Shown here piece by piece: positions 36,581 to 46,684 of a stretch of 64,000 nt of DNA. Made by a program: the position numbers and the translations under genes. This DNA is from an uncultured Tateyamaria sp. (GTDB lineage: Bacteria > Pseudomonadota > Alphaproteobacteria > Rhodobacterales > Rhodobacteraceae), in assembly GCF_947503705.1 (NCBI RefSeq), contig NZ_CANNES010000001.1, forward strand, positions 496,001 through 560,000, in the 5' to 3' direction. Positions within the stretch are counted from its first letter, which is position 1. Each line of letters opens with the position of its first letter. Under the pieces are notes generated by a model. That model saw only the letters and a program-made list of their open reading frames with translations, was not told the origin of the DNA and did no database searches.

Positions 36581-39500
36581 CTAGGAACCCGTACCCGGAT
36601 CGTCAAGATATGGCGAACGCCACAGCGCATCCGTCACGATATCGTGTGGCAAGTGCATCAGGTGGGCGGTGCGGGTCCACAAGATGTGTGTTTCGATCTG
36701 GTGATCAGGGTAGATGTCACTGATCGCCCGGGCATAGGCCCCCAACTGCCGTTTCACGCCTTCGGGGCATTCGGTTGGGGTGTCGGGCACCTGTCTGTTG
36801 GTCTTGAAGTCGATGATCTGGATGCGGTCCGGCCCGATGATCAGCCGGTCGATATTGCCATGAATGCGGGTCGGCCCAATTGCGGCCGTTACTGCCACCT
36901 CGGCCAGCGTGTCGGGGTCAAAGATTGGGGCCAGCGCCGATGTGTTCAAAACATGTGCGGCCTCATGGGCAGCCTCCTGTACAAGCGTGGCGCTTAGCGG
37001 TGATTTTTCCGCCAAGCGTTCCGTCGCTTCGGGCCAATTGCCGGGCTCTACAGTTGGCAAAATTTCCAGCAAGGCATGCACATAGGTGCCATAAGCCTTG
37101 GCGGTCTCCTCATCCAAGCCGTCGCCGGGCAAGGCCTTGGCCCCGCCCAAGTCAGATGGCGAGAGGGTTTTGGCCGCAGGTGTCGGAGAGGGCGCAGATG
37201 CGGCGTACATCCCCGGCAAGTCCGGCACAGGGCGAGTTGTCTCTGCCGCCCCGGTGCTTGGCGCAAATACCCAATCGCCATGTTCCATCCTCAGCCCTTG
37301 GCCGACGGGCGTATCCAGGCCGGTGGCGCCGCCGGCCTGCATCCCCGCTGCGACGCGCTGATGCCAGTCATCGCCCTTGCTGTCCAATTCGCCCGAGGCG
37401 CCGACGATCAACCACTTTTCTGCCCGTGTCAGAGCCACATAAAGCAGGCGGAGCGACTCTTCGCGCTGGGCCGCCTTCATCTCTTCCAACCGTTCGACCA
37501 TGGTGTCGGGTTGTTGCCCTGCGGACATGCGCCAAACCGGTGTACCGTTCATCGTAATGATATCATCGCGAATGGTCAGCGTGCGTTTTCCGCATTCCGG
37601 CAGGATCACGATGGGCGCTTCCAACCCTTTGGATCCGTGTACCGTCATCACCCTGATCTGGTTCGAGGCGCTGTCAATCTGCCGCTTGATCTCAAGGTCG
37701 TCAGTCTCCATCCAGGTCAGAAACCCCGTCAGGCTGGGCACGGCCGCACGTTCGTAGGCAAGTGCCTGGGACAGAAGCGCGTTGACGCCATCCTCAGCCT
37801 CTGACCCCAGCCGTGCCAGAAGACGCATCCGCCCGCCATGCCGGGTAAGCATCCGTTCAATCAGATCATAGGGACGCAGGAAATCAATATTGGCGCGCAA
37901 GTCCTTGAGGATGGCGACGGTTTCAGGGAACTCTGCGTCGCGGTCCCGCAAGGTGGGCCACAAATGCACCGTATCCCGGTGGTGGGCGAGGGTGAACAGC
38001 GCTTGCTCGGACCAGCCAAAGAGCGGGGAGCGCAATACCGTAGCCAGGGCAAGGCTATCATCCGGCGTTGCCAGAAAGGACAGCAGCGCCCCCAGATCAC
38101 GCACCGCAGTTTCAGCCCCGACCTTGAGCCTGTCCGCCCCTGCAATGGGCAGGTCGATTTCCTTGCAGGCCCGGATGATGTCGGGGAAAATACCCGACCG
38201 CCGCTGTACCAGAATAAGGAAATCGCGCGGCTGAACGGGACGGGCCGACGCGCTATCGGGTATCATTACATGATCATCCAACATCGTCTTGATCTGGCCC
38301 GCGACGGCTTGTGCCAGAATGCGGTGCTGGTGCATGGCGCTGCGCCGATCCACCGGATCGTGCCACTCCCGCTCCGCCTCCTTTTCCGGTTTGGGCACCA
38401 GCGGCCATAGGTCAACGCGCCCCGGCATGTCGGTGTGAAAGGCCAGATGCGTGCCGCCATCGGCAAATCCGGCCGAGGCCGCGCCGTCAAATACCATGTC
38501 CACCAAACGCAGGATCGCAGGCGAGGACCGAAACGAAAAATCAAGCGTTGAAGTGTGCAGCCTTTGGCCCACTTCCGCCAGTTTAGAGCCGAATTCAGCC
38601 TCCATCCGATCAAACTCGCGTGGGTCTGCACCCTGGAATGAATAGATCGATTGCTTTTTATCGCCGACCACAAAAATAGTCCGCGTCACGTCGGTGCGCG
38701 CACCTTGGCCGCTGGAAAACTCTTCGGCCAGTTTTCGGATCACATCCCATTGCGCGGGGCTGGTATCTTGGGCCTCGTCCACCAAAATGTGGTCGATGCC
38801 ACCGTCCAAACGGTAGAGAACCCAAGCCGCGACGCGATCATCGCTCAGCAATTGGCGCGCCTTTTGGATCAGGTCGTCAAAGTCCAACCACCCTCGCAAT
38901 TGTTTCGCCTGCGCATAGCGCTGGGCAAAGGCGGCCCCGAATTGGTGTAGTGTCACGGTTGTCTCGGCGGCCAACAAGGCCAGCCGTGCGGCGCGTGCAT
39001 CTGCCACGCGCTGCATCAGCGCCTCGAGTGCGGGCATCAGATGCGCGATCTGTTTTTGCGTGCCTTTGGTGGGAAAGCTTCCGATCTTGGGTTCGTTCGC
39101 ATTCTTGCCGGACGCGTTTACAAATATGGACGTCAGTAGGGGCAGAGCGGCAAAGTCGAGGCTATCGACTAAGCGCAATTTGGCCGCCGCTTTGACGTCA
39201 TTGGCGCTGCCCGCAGTCAGCGCGGCAATCACATCGTGGATCAAGGCGGCATCGCCGGGCGCAAAGGTGTCAGCCACGATCCGGTCGCGCGTTAAACCGG
39301 GCTTTGCGCCAAAGAGGGCCAAAGCATCGTCCACAGACAGGGGACCAAGCGCATCACCTTCGGACACGATTTGCTTGGTCAGTTTCAGGATATCTTCGCC
39401 GGTATATTGCTGGGCAAGGGCCGTCATCAGCGGCGCATCAGGCCCATCGGCCATCGTATCCACCAGCTCGGCCCGCAGCAGGTCTGCGGCGCGGTCCTCA

Positions 39501-39943
39501 ATCTCGGAAAACTGGGGACTGACGCCCGCTTCAAGCGGAAAACGCCTGAGTAGAGCCGCACAGAACGAGTGGATCGTCTGTATTTTCAACCCGCCGGGTG
39601 TTTCGATTGCGCGGGCAAAGAGGGTGCGCGCGTGCCGCAAATCGTCGGCTGTCGGCTGTCGTTCCAACCCCAGTTCCGCCAGCGCCGCGCGCAGCGGGTC
39701 ATCCTCCAACATCGCCCAGGCGCCCAGACGTTTGAACAATCGGTTCTGCATCTCGGACGCGGCGGCCTTGGTATAGGTCAGGCACAGGATGTGCTGTGGT
39801 TCTACGTCCTCCAGCAGCAGACGGGCGACCCGGTCGGTCAGTACGCGCGTTTTGCCCGATCCCGCATTGGCGGAAAGCCAGGTCGAGGCCATGGGCCGCG
39901 CCGCGTCCTGTTGCCTGCGGGTGGCTTCGTTTGCGATGCTCAT
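36581..39943 (-). CDS. addA: Double-strand break repair helicase-nuclease AddA
   Basis: A 1120-residue UvrD-like helicase fused to a RecB-type nuclease. Walker A reads ANAGSGKTRVLTDR near residue 25, helicase motifs include DEAQDTSPAQWDVI and GDKKQSIYSFQGAD, and the nuclease core IDFKTNRQV lies near the C-terminus. With AddB it resects DNA ends and loads RecA, replacing RecBCD in alphaproteobacteria. It overlaps addB by four bases. Confidence 0.95.
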   Translation of the reverse strand: MSIANEATRRQQDAARPMASTWLSANAGSGKTRVLTDRVARLLLEDVEPQHILCLTYTKAAASEMQNRLFKRLGAWAMLEDDPLRAALAELGLERQPTADDLRHARTLFARAIETPGGLKIQTIHSFCAALLRRFPLEAGVSPQFSEIEDRAADLLRAELVDTMADGPDAPLMTALAQQYTGEDILKLTKQIVSEGDALGPLSVDDALALFGAKPGLTRDRIVADTFAPGDAALIHDVIAALTAGSANDVKAAAKLRLVDSLDFAALPLLTSIFVNASGKNANEPKIGSFPTKGTQKQIAHLMPALEALMQRVADARAARLALLAAETTVTLHQFGAAFAQRYAQAKQLRGWLDFDDLIQKARQLLSDDRVAAWVLYRLDGGIDHILVDEAQDTSPAQWDVIRKLAEEFSSGQGARTDVTRTIFVVGDKKQSIYSFQGADPREFDRMEAEFGSKLAEVGQRLHTSTLDFSFRSSPAILRLVDMVFDGAASAGFADGGTHLAFHTDMPGRVDLWPLVPKPEKEAEREWHDPVDRRSAMHQHRILAQAVAGQIKTMLDDHVMIPDSASARPVQPRDFLILVQRRSGIFPDIIRACKEIDLPIAGADRLKVGAETAVRDLGALLSFLATPDDSLALATVLRSPLFGWSEQALFTLAHHRDTVHLWPTLRDRDAEFPETVAILKDLRANIDFLRPYDLIERMLTRHGGRMRLLARLGSEAEDGVNALLSQALAYERAAVPSLTGFLTWMETDDLEIKRQIDSASNQIRVMTVHGSKGLEAPIVILPECGKRTLTIRDDIITMNGTPVWRMSAGQQPDTMVERLEEMKAAQREESLRLLYVALTRAEKWLIVGASGELDSKGDDWHQRVAAGMQAGGATGLDTPVGQGLRMEHGDWVFAPSTGAAETTRPVPDLPGMYAASAPSPTPAAKTLSPSDLGGAKALPGDGLDEETAKAYGTYVHALLEILPTVEPGNWPEATERLAEKSPLSATLVQEAAHEAAHVLNTSALAPIFDPDTLAEVAVTAAIGPTRIHGNIDRLIIGPDRIQIIDFKTNRQVPDTPTECPEGVKRQLGAYARAISDIYPDHQIETHILWTRTAHLMHLPHDIVTDALWRSPYLDDPGTGS

Positions 39944-42891
39944 GTCAGCACCTCAGGGTGCGGTTCATCCGTGACGTCCCATTCGCCAAAGCGGGCCAAT
40001 TGATCAAAGTCGCGCGCCTGCCGGTCTTCATAGAGCGCGCGGCGCGAGGTATATCCTTTTTCGACCTCAAGATACGCGCCCAACAAGCTGAGCAGTTCGG
40101 CAATGATCTGGCGCGGCGGTTCGTCGTCCAGGGGCGCATCCTCGGCCTTGGGGTTCGAACCGATCCCGATGAATTGGGCGGCCCGAACAGGGCGGGGCCC
40201 GAGGCTGTCAAAAGCCCCTTCCTCGACCATTGCCGCCTCGATCAGCAGCTGTTTGTCGAAATGCTTTTGCTGGTCTTTTGTCGGCGGTGCCCCCGTCTTG
40301 TAATCATACAGGATCGCAGCGCCCGCCCCATCCAGGTCAATCCTGTCGGCTCGCCCCTCAAGCGTCGTGCCAATGCTTGGCAGGGTTAGTCGGCCAATGG
40401 CCGTATCCTCGAACAAAGTGGGCGTTGCGATGCTTTGCCGGTCGCCTTCGGTGTCGACGATCCACTGTGCCGCGCGGCCAAAACGGGCAAGCCATAGCGC
40501 GCGGGCGGCGGGCCAAGGCACCTCGCGGGTCAGAACCTCTTGAGCCAGATCCATCAACGCATCGGCGCGCAGCATCTCGGGACGGTCGATAGAGGTTTTT
40601 ACGAAATGCTCCATCACCTCATGCGAGATGATCCCGCGCAACAACGCGTCCGGGGTTTGGACCAAGGGGCGCAGGGCGCGCAGCCGCAGACAGTGTTTGG
40701 CGTAGATCGCATAAGGGTCGCGGATCAGCGTCTGGATTTCAGTGACGGTAAAGCGGCGGGGCCGGGCCGCGACAGGCGGGCAGGGGGCCGGGCGCAGGGC
40801 CTTGTCCACGGGCGGGGCGGCATCAACTTGCCGGGCCAAGGCCAACCAGTGATTACCGCGGTTTTTCATCGCCGCCCATGCGGCAGGCCCGCCCAAAGTA
40901 TCGAGGCCCGACAACAGGTTGCCCAGCCGGTTCATCCACCGCGACGGCACGGTCTCCGCATCGTCGGACCGGATCGAGCGGGTCAGCCACACCTCGGGTG
41001 CCGCAATCGCTTGCTGGAAATCATGGGCCGACAAACCGATCCGCCGTTCTGGCAGCAACAGGCCCGCGTCAAAGCGCATCTTGCGGTTCAACCATGGATC
41101 AGGCTTGGGTGGCTCTGGCCATGTGCCATCATTCAGCCCCGCCAAAATGACCAGATCGGCGCCTTGGACCCGCGCCTCTAGCGTGCCCCAAATCATGATT
41201 CCGGGATGCGGCGCATCGCGGTCGCGCACCTCTTCCTTTGACAGGATCGCACCGACCAAAGCGCTGTAGTCGGCGGCGGTCATGTCGCCCCCATGACCTG
41301 CATTGTCTTGCAAGTCGTCCATGACGGCACGTGCCTTTTCGCCAGCTTTTTTTAGCCACAGCTCGCTGTCCTGGGTCGGGCATTGCCCGGCGGCGAGCGC
41401 TTCGGCCAGAGCGAGGTGCCGGGCCACCCAATCGGCAAGCGGTAGGGAAGCCGTCACAGTTTTGTCGCAGATCGTACGCGCAACCCACTCCGCCCAGACG
41501 ACCATGCTGCCATCATCTTCCTTGACCGCGCGAGTGGCACAGGCGGCCAGACCAACGGGATCAGGATAAGGCAGGCCATCCTTGCGGATCTGAAGTTCGA
41601 GCCACTGGGTGTTCAACTGGTGCAGGTTTCGACCCCCGCCCGAATGGGTCAGCGGATGTTTGAGCAGGGTTAACAGAGCTTCAGCGTCCAGAACCCGCTC
41701 CATCACCGCAGCCGTATGGCGCAAGAATCGACCTGGAGGCGACAGTTGCAAGGGCATGCCAGCGCTGTCATCGGGCAGGATATCCCAACGATCAAGCGCG
41801 GCCGTCACCTGACGGGTCAACATGCGGTCCGGGGTGATCAGCGCGGCGCGCTGCCCGGTTTCAGCTGCTTGGCGCAGGCGCATGGCGATGGCGATGGCCT
41901 CGGCCCGTGGCGTGTCTGCCTCGACCAGCGTGACATTCGCGGTCGCCTGATTCAGATCGGTCAGGTTTGGGCCATCACGCCGCCAGGCGTCGGTGACAGG
42001 GGCGGGGCGCAAAGCCAGGGAAACCAGCCGGTTGCGCGCGCCCGAGGGCGGCACATTCCCGGACCAAGGCACGACCAAGCCCGGCGACATATCAAGGCCT
42101 CGCGCCAATTTGAGGAAACGAAACTGGGGGTGATCCTCGCCTGTGGTCTCATTGCCCATTTTGTCCCAGACATCGTGCGGCATGTCGAAGTCAAACCCGG
42201 GCAGGATCACGGCCCCCTGGGGCAGCCGCGCAATGGCGTGCATCAATAGCTGCGTAGTGCCCCGCGATCCGGTGGAACCGGCAATGATCACGGGATCGCG
42301 GGGTGGATTGGCCTGCCAATGGGCCGCCAACCGTAGAACTGTGGCACGCTGCCGCGCTTCTGGATCGGGTGCATCGGCGGCCTGGTCGATATAGGCCTCT
42401 GCGATGCCAATGAACCGCTGGGCACGGGCCCAATGGCCCGATTGGTCCGTCACATCCAAACGGGCGATATCTTCGGGCGTGACGCCCTCGCCCTGCATCT
42501 CGTCAAAAAGGGTCGCAAGGCTGTCGGCCAGATCAAAGCTGGAGGATTTGGCATCGAGGTCCGGCTGCGCCTCAATCAGCTTGGCCACGAGGGTCACCAG
42601 CTCCAGCCGACGTCGCAGAGCCGACGGCGATGCGGGCAAAGGCGTGCCTGGCAACAGCCCGTCCAGATCCGTCAACATGCGGATACGCGGCAAAAGCCGA
42701 TTGGGCCCTGCGTCAAACAGGGTACGCAAGCGCCGCGCCATCCGCTGCGTATTGATCAACAAGGTGATGCGCGCCCAGGCCTGGGGTGGGGCGGTGTTCA
42801 GCCGATCCTCCAGCCCTTGCAAAACGGCGGCCGGAAAGTCGACGCCCATGGCACATCCAAAAAGGCGTGGGCTGTCAGATGGCTCAAACAT
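39940..42891 (-). CDS. addB: Double-strand break repair protein AddB
   Basis: A 983-residue AddB. The N-terminal helicase-like region is degenerate as usual for this subunit, and the C-terminal PD-(D/E)XK nuclease has ILYDYKTGAPP. It partners AddA in recombinational repair. Start ATG 42891 overlaps the murU stop by eight bases; ATG 42897 is possible but the longer reading from 42975 is inside murU. The iron-sulfur cysteines known from Bacillus AddB are not obvious here. Confidence 0.93.
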   Translation of the reverse strand: MFEPSDSPRLFGCAMGVDFPAAVLQGLEDRLNTAPPQAWARITLLINTQRMARRLRTLFDAGPNRLLPRIRMLTDLDGLLPGTPLPASPSALRRRLELVTLVAKLIEAQPDLDAKSSSFDLADSLATLFDEMQGEGVTPEDIARLDVTDQSGHWARAQRFIGIAEAYIDQAADAPDPEARQRATVLRLAAHWQANPPRDPVIIAGSTGSRGTTQLLMHAIARLPQGAVILPGFDFDMPHDVWDKMGNETTGEDHPQFRFLKLARGLDMSPGLVVPWSGNVPPSGARNRLVSLALRPAPVTDAWRRDGPNLTDLNQATANVTLVEADTPRAEAIAIAMRLRQAAETGQRAALITPDRMLTRQVTAALDRWDILPDDSAGMPLQLSPPGRFLRHTAAVMERVLDAEALLTLLKHPLTHSGGGRNLHQLNTQWLELQIRKDGLPYPDPVGLAACATRAVKEDDGSMVVWAEWVARTICDKTVTASLPLADWVARHLALAEALAAGQCPTQDSELWLKKAGEKARAVMDDLQDNAGHGGDMTAADYSALVGAILSKEEVRDRDAPHPGIMIWGTLEARVQGADLVILAGLNDGTWPEPPKPDPWLNRKMRFDAGLLLPERRIGLSAHDFQQAIAAPEVWLTRSIRSDDAETVPSRWMNRLGNLLSGLDTLGGPAAWAAMKNRGNHWLALARQVDAAPPVDKALRPAPCPPVAARPRRFTVTEIQTLIRDPYAIYAKHCLRLRALRPLVQTPDALLRGIISHEVMEHFVKTSIDRPEMLRADALMDLAQEVLTREVPWPAARALWLARFGRAAQWIVDTEGDRQSIATPTLFEDTAIGRLTLPSIGTTLEGRADRIDLDGAGAAILYDYKTGAPPTKDQQKHFDKQLLIEAAMVEEGAFDSLGPRPVRAAQFIGIGSNPKAEDAPLDDEPPRQIIAELLSLLGAYLEVEKGYTSRRALYEDRQARDFDQLARFGEWDVTDEPHPEVLT

Positions 42892-43576
42892 TGGCATCCG
42901 CCAACAGCGCCTCGGCCTGTGCGATCCCGTCTGGATGGCCCACATCGCACCAGCGCCCGGGATACCGCAGGCCATAAAGGCGGTGGGCGGCGGCCATTTT
43001 GTTCCAGATCAGGTTGAGGGAAAAACTGGCCTCGGGCACGTCATGCAACAAATCCGTTTTCAGGATTTGGATGCCCCCATAGACAGTGTCGCCGCCTCGC
43101 TCCAATTGCCCATCCGGGGCGACCTGAAAATCGCCACCACCGACGCGGCCAATCGTCTGGGCCACCGGCACACAGATCAACAGGGCATCCATTAGGTCAG
43201 GGTTCCACGCCTCTTGCAGCATCGTGATCGGGTTCGGCCCGGCCCATATCGCATCGGAGTTGCTGGTGATGACGGGGCCGTCGCCAAGCAGCGGCAAAGC
43301 GTTGCGGAGCCCGCCACCAGTGTCGAGGATATCGGGATGTTCGGTGACCGTCCGCACGCCTCGGCCTTGCAAATGATCGGCCAACATCTCGGCCTTGTAA
43401 TGCAGGTTCACCACGATCTGACCCGTGTCGGCACCACGCACAATGTCCAGTGCATGGTCAATCAGGGGCTTGCCCGCCACGTGGATCATGGGCTTGGGCT
43501 GATGCTGTGTCAGCGTGCCCATGCGTGTCCCGAACCCGGCGGCAAAGAGCATTACGGCAAGGGGATCGTGGCGCAT
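42884..43576 (-). CDS. murU: MurNAc-1-phosphate uridylyltransferase MurU
   Basis: A 230-residue nucleotidyltransferase with the signature LFAAGFGTRMGTLTQHQPKPM. It sits next to an AmgK-type kinase, the diagnostic pairing for MurU, which makes UDP-MurNAc from MurNAc-1-P in a peptidoglycan recycling bypass of MurA/MurB. Related enzymes use glucose-1-P or mannose-1-P, so the call rests on context as much as sequence. It overlaps amgK by 25 bases and addB by eight. Confidence 0.85.
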   Translation of the reverse strand: MRHDPLAVMLFAAGFGTRMGTLTQHQPKPMIHVAGKPLIDHALDIVRGADTGQIVVNLHYKAEMLADHLQGRGVRTVTEHPDILDTGGGLRNALPLLGDGPVITSNSDAIWAGPNPITMLQEAWNPDLMDALLICVPVAQTIGRVGGGDFQVAPDGQLERGGDTVYGGIQILKTDLLHDVPEASFSLNLIWNKMAAAHRLYGLRYPGRWCDVGHPDGIAQAEALLADANV

Positions 43577-44574
43577 TTGTCTTTGAGGCGTTGAAGGATT
43601 TCCGGTGTGGGTGCAGGCAGCGGGCCGTTGATCAGCGGTGCAATAGGGTGCAACGCCGGGTGGGTGAGGTTGGTTTGAATATGGTCCCAGACGCGCGGGA
43701 TCAGATCGACATAATGCGGCTTGCCCGCACCCAGCGACAGGCGCGCAAAGACGCCCAGAATGCGCATGTTTCGTTGGAAGCCCAGAAGGGCGAAGTCGGC
43801 GGCAAATTGGTCTGCATCCACGCCGGTGGCGGTGATGTATCGGGCGGTCATCGCGTGCACGATATCCGGCGACACGTCGCGGCGGGCGTCCTGCAAAACC
43901 GACACCAGATCATAGGCCCGGTGCCCCAGCATCGAGTCCTGATAGTCCAGTAGACCGACACGGGCGACGCCCTGACGGTCTGGCAGCCAGATCAGGTTCT
44001 CGGCGTGATAATCGCGCTGGATCAGCACATCCATTCGGGTGTCCAATGGGGTGAGTGCCGCAAGAAACGCGGATTCAAAGGCGATCTTGGCCGCTTCATC
44101 TGTCTCGCCGCAAGCGCCCCGCTGGTACCAGACAAAGGCAAGGGCGGCGAGGTCGGTCATCATTTTTGCATCATAGGGCGCGAGGGTCGGTGGGGTAGCG
44201 CGGTGCAGATTGACCAACACGTCGGACGCCGCCTCATAAAGGGGGCGTTCAAGCGTTGGATCGGCCTTGATAACCCGGGCAAACAAGTCATCACCCAGAT
44301 CTTCTATCAAGAGAAAACCATGTTCGGCATCTTGGGCATAAATTTCGGGTGCAGACAGGGAAGCATCGCGCAACCAACTGGTAATTCTCACAAAAGGCCG
44401 CGTGTCCTCGCCTTTATCAGGAGGAGCGTCCATCAGAATAGAGGTTGTGCCGTCGCCAAGGGTCAGCCGCTGATAACGCCGGTTCGAGGCATCGCCTGCA
44501 ACAGTTCGCCGATCCGCATTGGCCCATTTCGTGCCGCGCAGGAAGATGGTGATTTGGTGAGCACGGTCAGGCAT
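43552..44574 (-). CDS. amgK: Anomeric MurNAc/GlcNAc kinase AmgK
   Basis: A 340-residue phosphotransferase of the APH fold, with catalytic IQRDYHAENLIWL (D and N) and metal-binding LLDYQDS. AmgK phosphorylates the anomeric position of MurNAc and GlcNAc, feeding MurU. In Pseudomonas this pathway gives intrinsic fosfomycin tolerance; the same consequence here would be inference. The gene lies between tsaE (8-base overlap) and murU (25-base overlap). Confidence 0.85.
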   Translation of the reverse strand: MPDRAHQITIFLRGTKWANADRRTVAGDASNRRYQRLTLGDGTTSILMDAPPDKGEDTRPFVRITSWLRDASLSAPEIYAQDAEHGFLLIEDLGDDLFARVIKADPTLERPLYEAASDVLVNLHRATPPTLAPYDAKMMTDLAALAFVWYQRGACGETDEAAKIAFESAFLAALTPLDTRMDVLIQRDYHAENLIWLPDRQGVARVGLLDYQDSMLGHRAYDLVSVLQDARRDVSPDIVHAMTARYITATGVDADQFAADFALLGFQRNMRILGVFARLSLGAGKPHYVDLIPRVWDHIQTNLTHPALHPIAPLINGPLPAPTPEILQRLKDKCATIPLP

Positions 44575-45034
44575 CCTGCAGCACCCCGGCCAAACGATCG
44601 ACCCAGCGTGGATCGGTCCAGGTCAGCACGGCATCGCGGGCGTCGCCGTCGGCCTGCAACGCGATGCCCAGCGCAGCCGCGGGCGTTACAGAGCCCAGAC
44701 GATCAGGCCATTCCACCAAACAAATCGCGTCATCAAAGGCCTCGATCAGGCCCAGCTCGTCAATTTCTGTATCCGCACTGACCCGATAGAGGTCGGTATG
44801 CCAAAGCGGCCCTCGGATCGTGTCATAGGTCTGGACCAACGTGAAAGTAGGCGACGGGACATCTTCGGGCGCATGCAGGATCGACTGGATCAACGCGCGG
44901 GCAAAGTGGGTCTTGCCTGCGCCGACTGGTCCGCTCAGCAACACGGTGTCGCCGGGGGTCAGGCGCGCACCTAATACGACGGCGAAAGCGGCGGTCGCGT
45001 CGGCATCAGCCAGATGGAGCATACGGGATGTCAT
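44567..45034 (-). CDS. tsaE: tRNA threonylcarbamoyladenosine biosynthesis ATPase TsaE
   Basis: A 155-residue P-loop protein with Walker A SGPVGAGKTHFARAL and SPTFTLVQTY, both standard for TsaE (YjeE). It is needed with TsaB, TsaC and TsaD for the t6A37 modification; tsaD lies at 58463 in the same window. The start ATG 45034 precedes the kinase gene by an eight-base overlap at its end. It follows the PAS gene after a 48-base gap. Confidence 0.93.
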   Translation of the reverse strand: MTSRMLHLADADATAAFAVVLGARLTPGDTVLLSGPVGAGKTHFARALIQSILHAPEDVPSPTFTLVQTYDTIRGPLWHTDLYRVSADTEIDELGLIEAFDDAICLVEWPDRLGSVTPAAALGIALQADGDARDAVLTWTDPRWVDRLAGVLQDA

Positions 45035-45082
45035 GGCGCCAAGGTATCGTTACCGCCCGCCACTGCAAGCACAATGGAACGG

Positions 45083-46597
45083 TCAGGTGACCTTGGCGGG
45101 CATTGGTGCTTCGACCACTTCGGTGAACCGGATCACGGTGGCGCCGGAGACGATGGGCGACACCTGCGCCACAAACTCGCCTTTAGCCAGATGATGCACG
45201 CGGGCATCCCACGGGGCGCGGTCCCCCAGCTTCATCACGTAGTCGCGCATGTCGCCCCAGGCAGGGTCCGGCCGGCATTGCGCTTGCCAGTCCTTGATGG
45301 AGTCGACGATTGTCACGTCAGCAAAGCTGTTGTCCGGGTCCAGTTTCCACATTTCGGTATAGGCGGCGTTGCAAAAGGTCAGCACGCCCGCCGAGGAGAA
45401 TACAACCAGTGCATCCTCGAAAGTGTCCATCAGGGATTGGCCCAGTTCCAATTCGGCCCGGAAGTTACGGGTCAGGGACACTTCTGCGGTGATATCCTCG
45501 ATCAGAAAGGCAACGGCCCCGTCCGGGTGCGGGCGGCCAATGACACGAAAAGTGTGGCCAGTGTCCAGCGACCAGGTTTCTTGATAGCTGCCATTGCTGG
45601 CCGCTGCGATCACGTTTGAAATCTCTTGGCGCCACGACACGTAATTCTTTGGCTCTGGCATGACACGGTTGTCGCGCAGACGGTCAAAGAACGACAAAAG
45701 GTCTGGCCGCGCGCTCAGGAACTCGGCAGGCAGCGAGGTTAGATCGACAAGGGCTGGGTTGAACAGGGCAAGCTGCCCGTTCCGGTCAAAGATGGCGAGG
45801 CCGATGGACAGCTGGGCAAAGGTCTTGGCCAGAGTCTGGACAAAGTTGCGCTGGGCCACCTCGGCGTGGATCACCGCATTGATGTTGACCGCATGAAAAA
45901 TGGTACTGTCGGGCGCGTCGGTGGCGGTCACGCTGAACCATTCGAGGGTATCGTCCGTCTGGTTCGGGATAGAGACGCGCACAGTGTGGCCAGGCTGAAT
46001 TTGCGCGGCCTCGCTGCCGAACAGCGACTTTGCAGGGTGAGACTCGTGGCTCGCGGTGTTGGCCTGTAACGCGTCATAGGCCGTGTTGCGCCAGATCACA
46101 GCCCCATCATCATCCATCAGCCAGATCGGGTAGGGCGCACCGACGGCTGCCAACCGCAAGGTGCCTAGCTCAGCTTCCATTGATTTGACCGTATGCGTCG
46201 ACCGCAGGTCTTTGGCGGCCGCGTCCTCGATCGTGAGACGGGTGATGTCATCCTCGCGATCCAGGTGAATGACGGCCTGATCGCCCTGCCCCACGGCGTT
46301 CAGGGTCAGGCGATTGACGCCGCGCAACTGCGCCTCGTCAGGCAGGCCGGGAAAACGGGTGCCCAGATTGCGACGCAACGCGCCCCAATCGGTCGAGGTT
46401 TCATCATTTTTGACAAAGGGTTCCGCCCCGTTCGAGGCATGTTCCAGATCGAGATCGCGAAACAGAAAATGCATGCTGAGCGTGTCGGTATCCGGCAAGG
46501 CGACCCGAACGGGGCGGCCCCGCGCGACAAAGATCAGCCCCGCAGCAACAGCGGCCAGTGCGCACAGCACAACAAACGACATCTCGACCAGCGACAT
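45083..46597 (-). CDS. Membrane-anchored PAS domain protein without kinase domain
   Basis: A 504-residue protein. It has one N-terminal membrane segment (VVLCALAAVAAGLIFVA) and then two or three PAS-like modules (around 150-230, IWLMDDDGAVIWRNTAY; 260-350, GLAIFDRNGQLALFNPALVDL; 390-470, DALVVFSSAGVLTFCNAAYTEMW). I see no H-box, no ATPase G boxes, no GGDEF and no methyl-accepting region, so it senses without an obvious output. It resembles the sensory part of hybrid kinases. It stands between regB and tsaE on the same strand. A partner protein or a regulatory role on RegB is possible but not supported beyond proximity. Confidence 0.75.
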   Translation of the reverse strand: MSLVEMSFVVLCALAAVAAGLIFVARGRPVRVALPDTDTLSMHFLFRDLDLEHASNGAEPFVKNDETSTDWGALRRNLGTRFPGLPDEAQLRGVNRLTLNAVGQGDQAVIHLDREDDITRLTIEDAAAKDLRSTHTVKSMEAELGTLRLAAVGAPYPIWLMDDDGAVIWRNTAYDALQANTASHESHPAKSLFGSEAAQIQPGHTVRVSIPNQTDDTLEWFSVTATDAPDSTIFHAVNINAVIHAEVAQRNFVQTLAKTFAQLSIGLAIFDRNGQLALFNPALVDLTSLPAEFLSARPDLLSFFDRLRDNRVMPEPKNYVSWRQEISNVIAAASNGSYQETWSLDTGHTFRVIGRPHPDGAVAFLIEDITAEVSLTRNFRAELELGQSLMDTFEDALVVFSSAGVLTFCNAAYTEMWKLDPDNSFADVTIVDSIKDWQAQCRPDPAWGDMRDYVMKLGDRAPWDARVHHLAKGEFVAQVSPIVSGATVIRFTEVVEAPMPAKVT

Positions 46598-46684
46598 GCA
46601 CTTCCAACCCTTTGATTACGGACGTGTCGACGATCCGACATCGAAGTTAACAGCACGTTAAGAAATGTAACCGTTCGGTTATTT

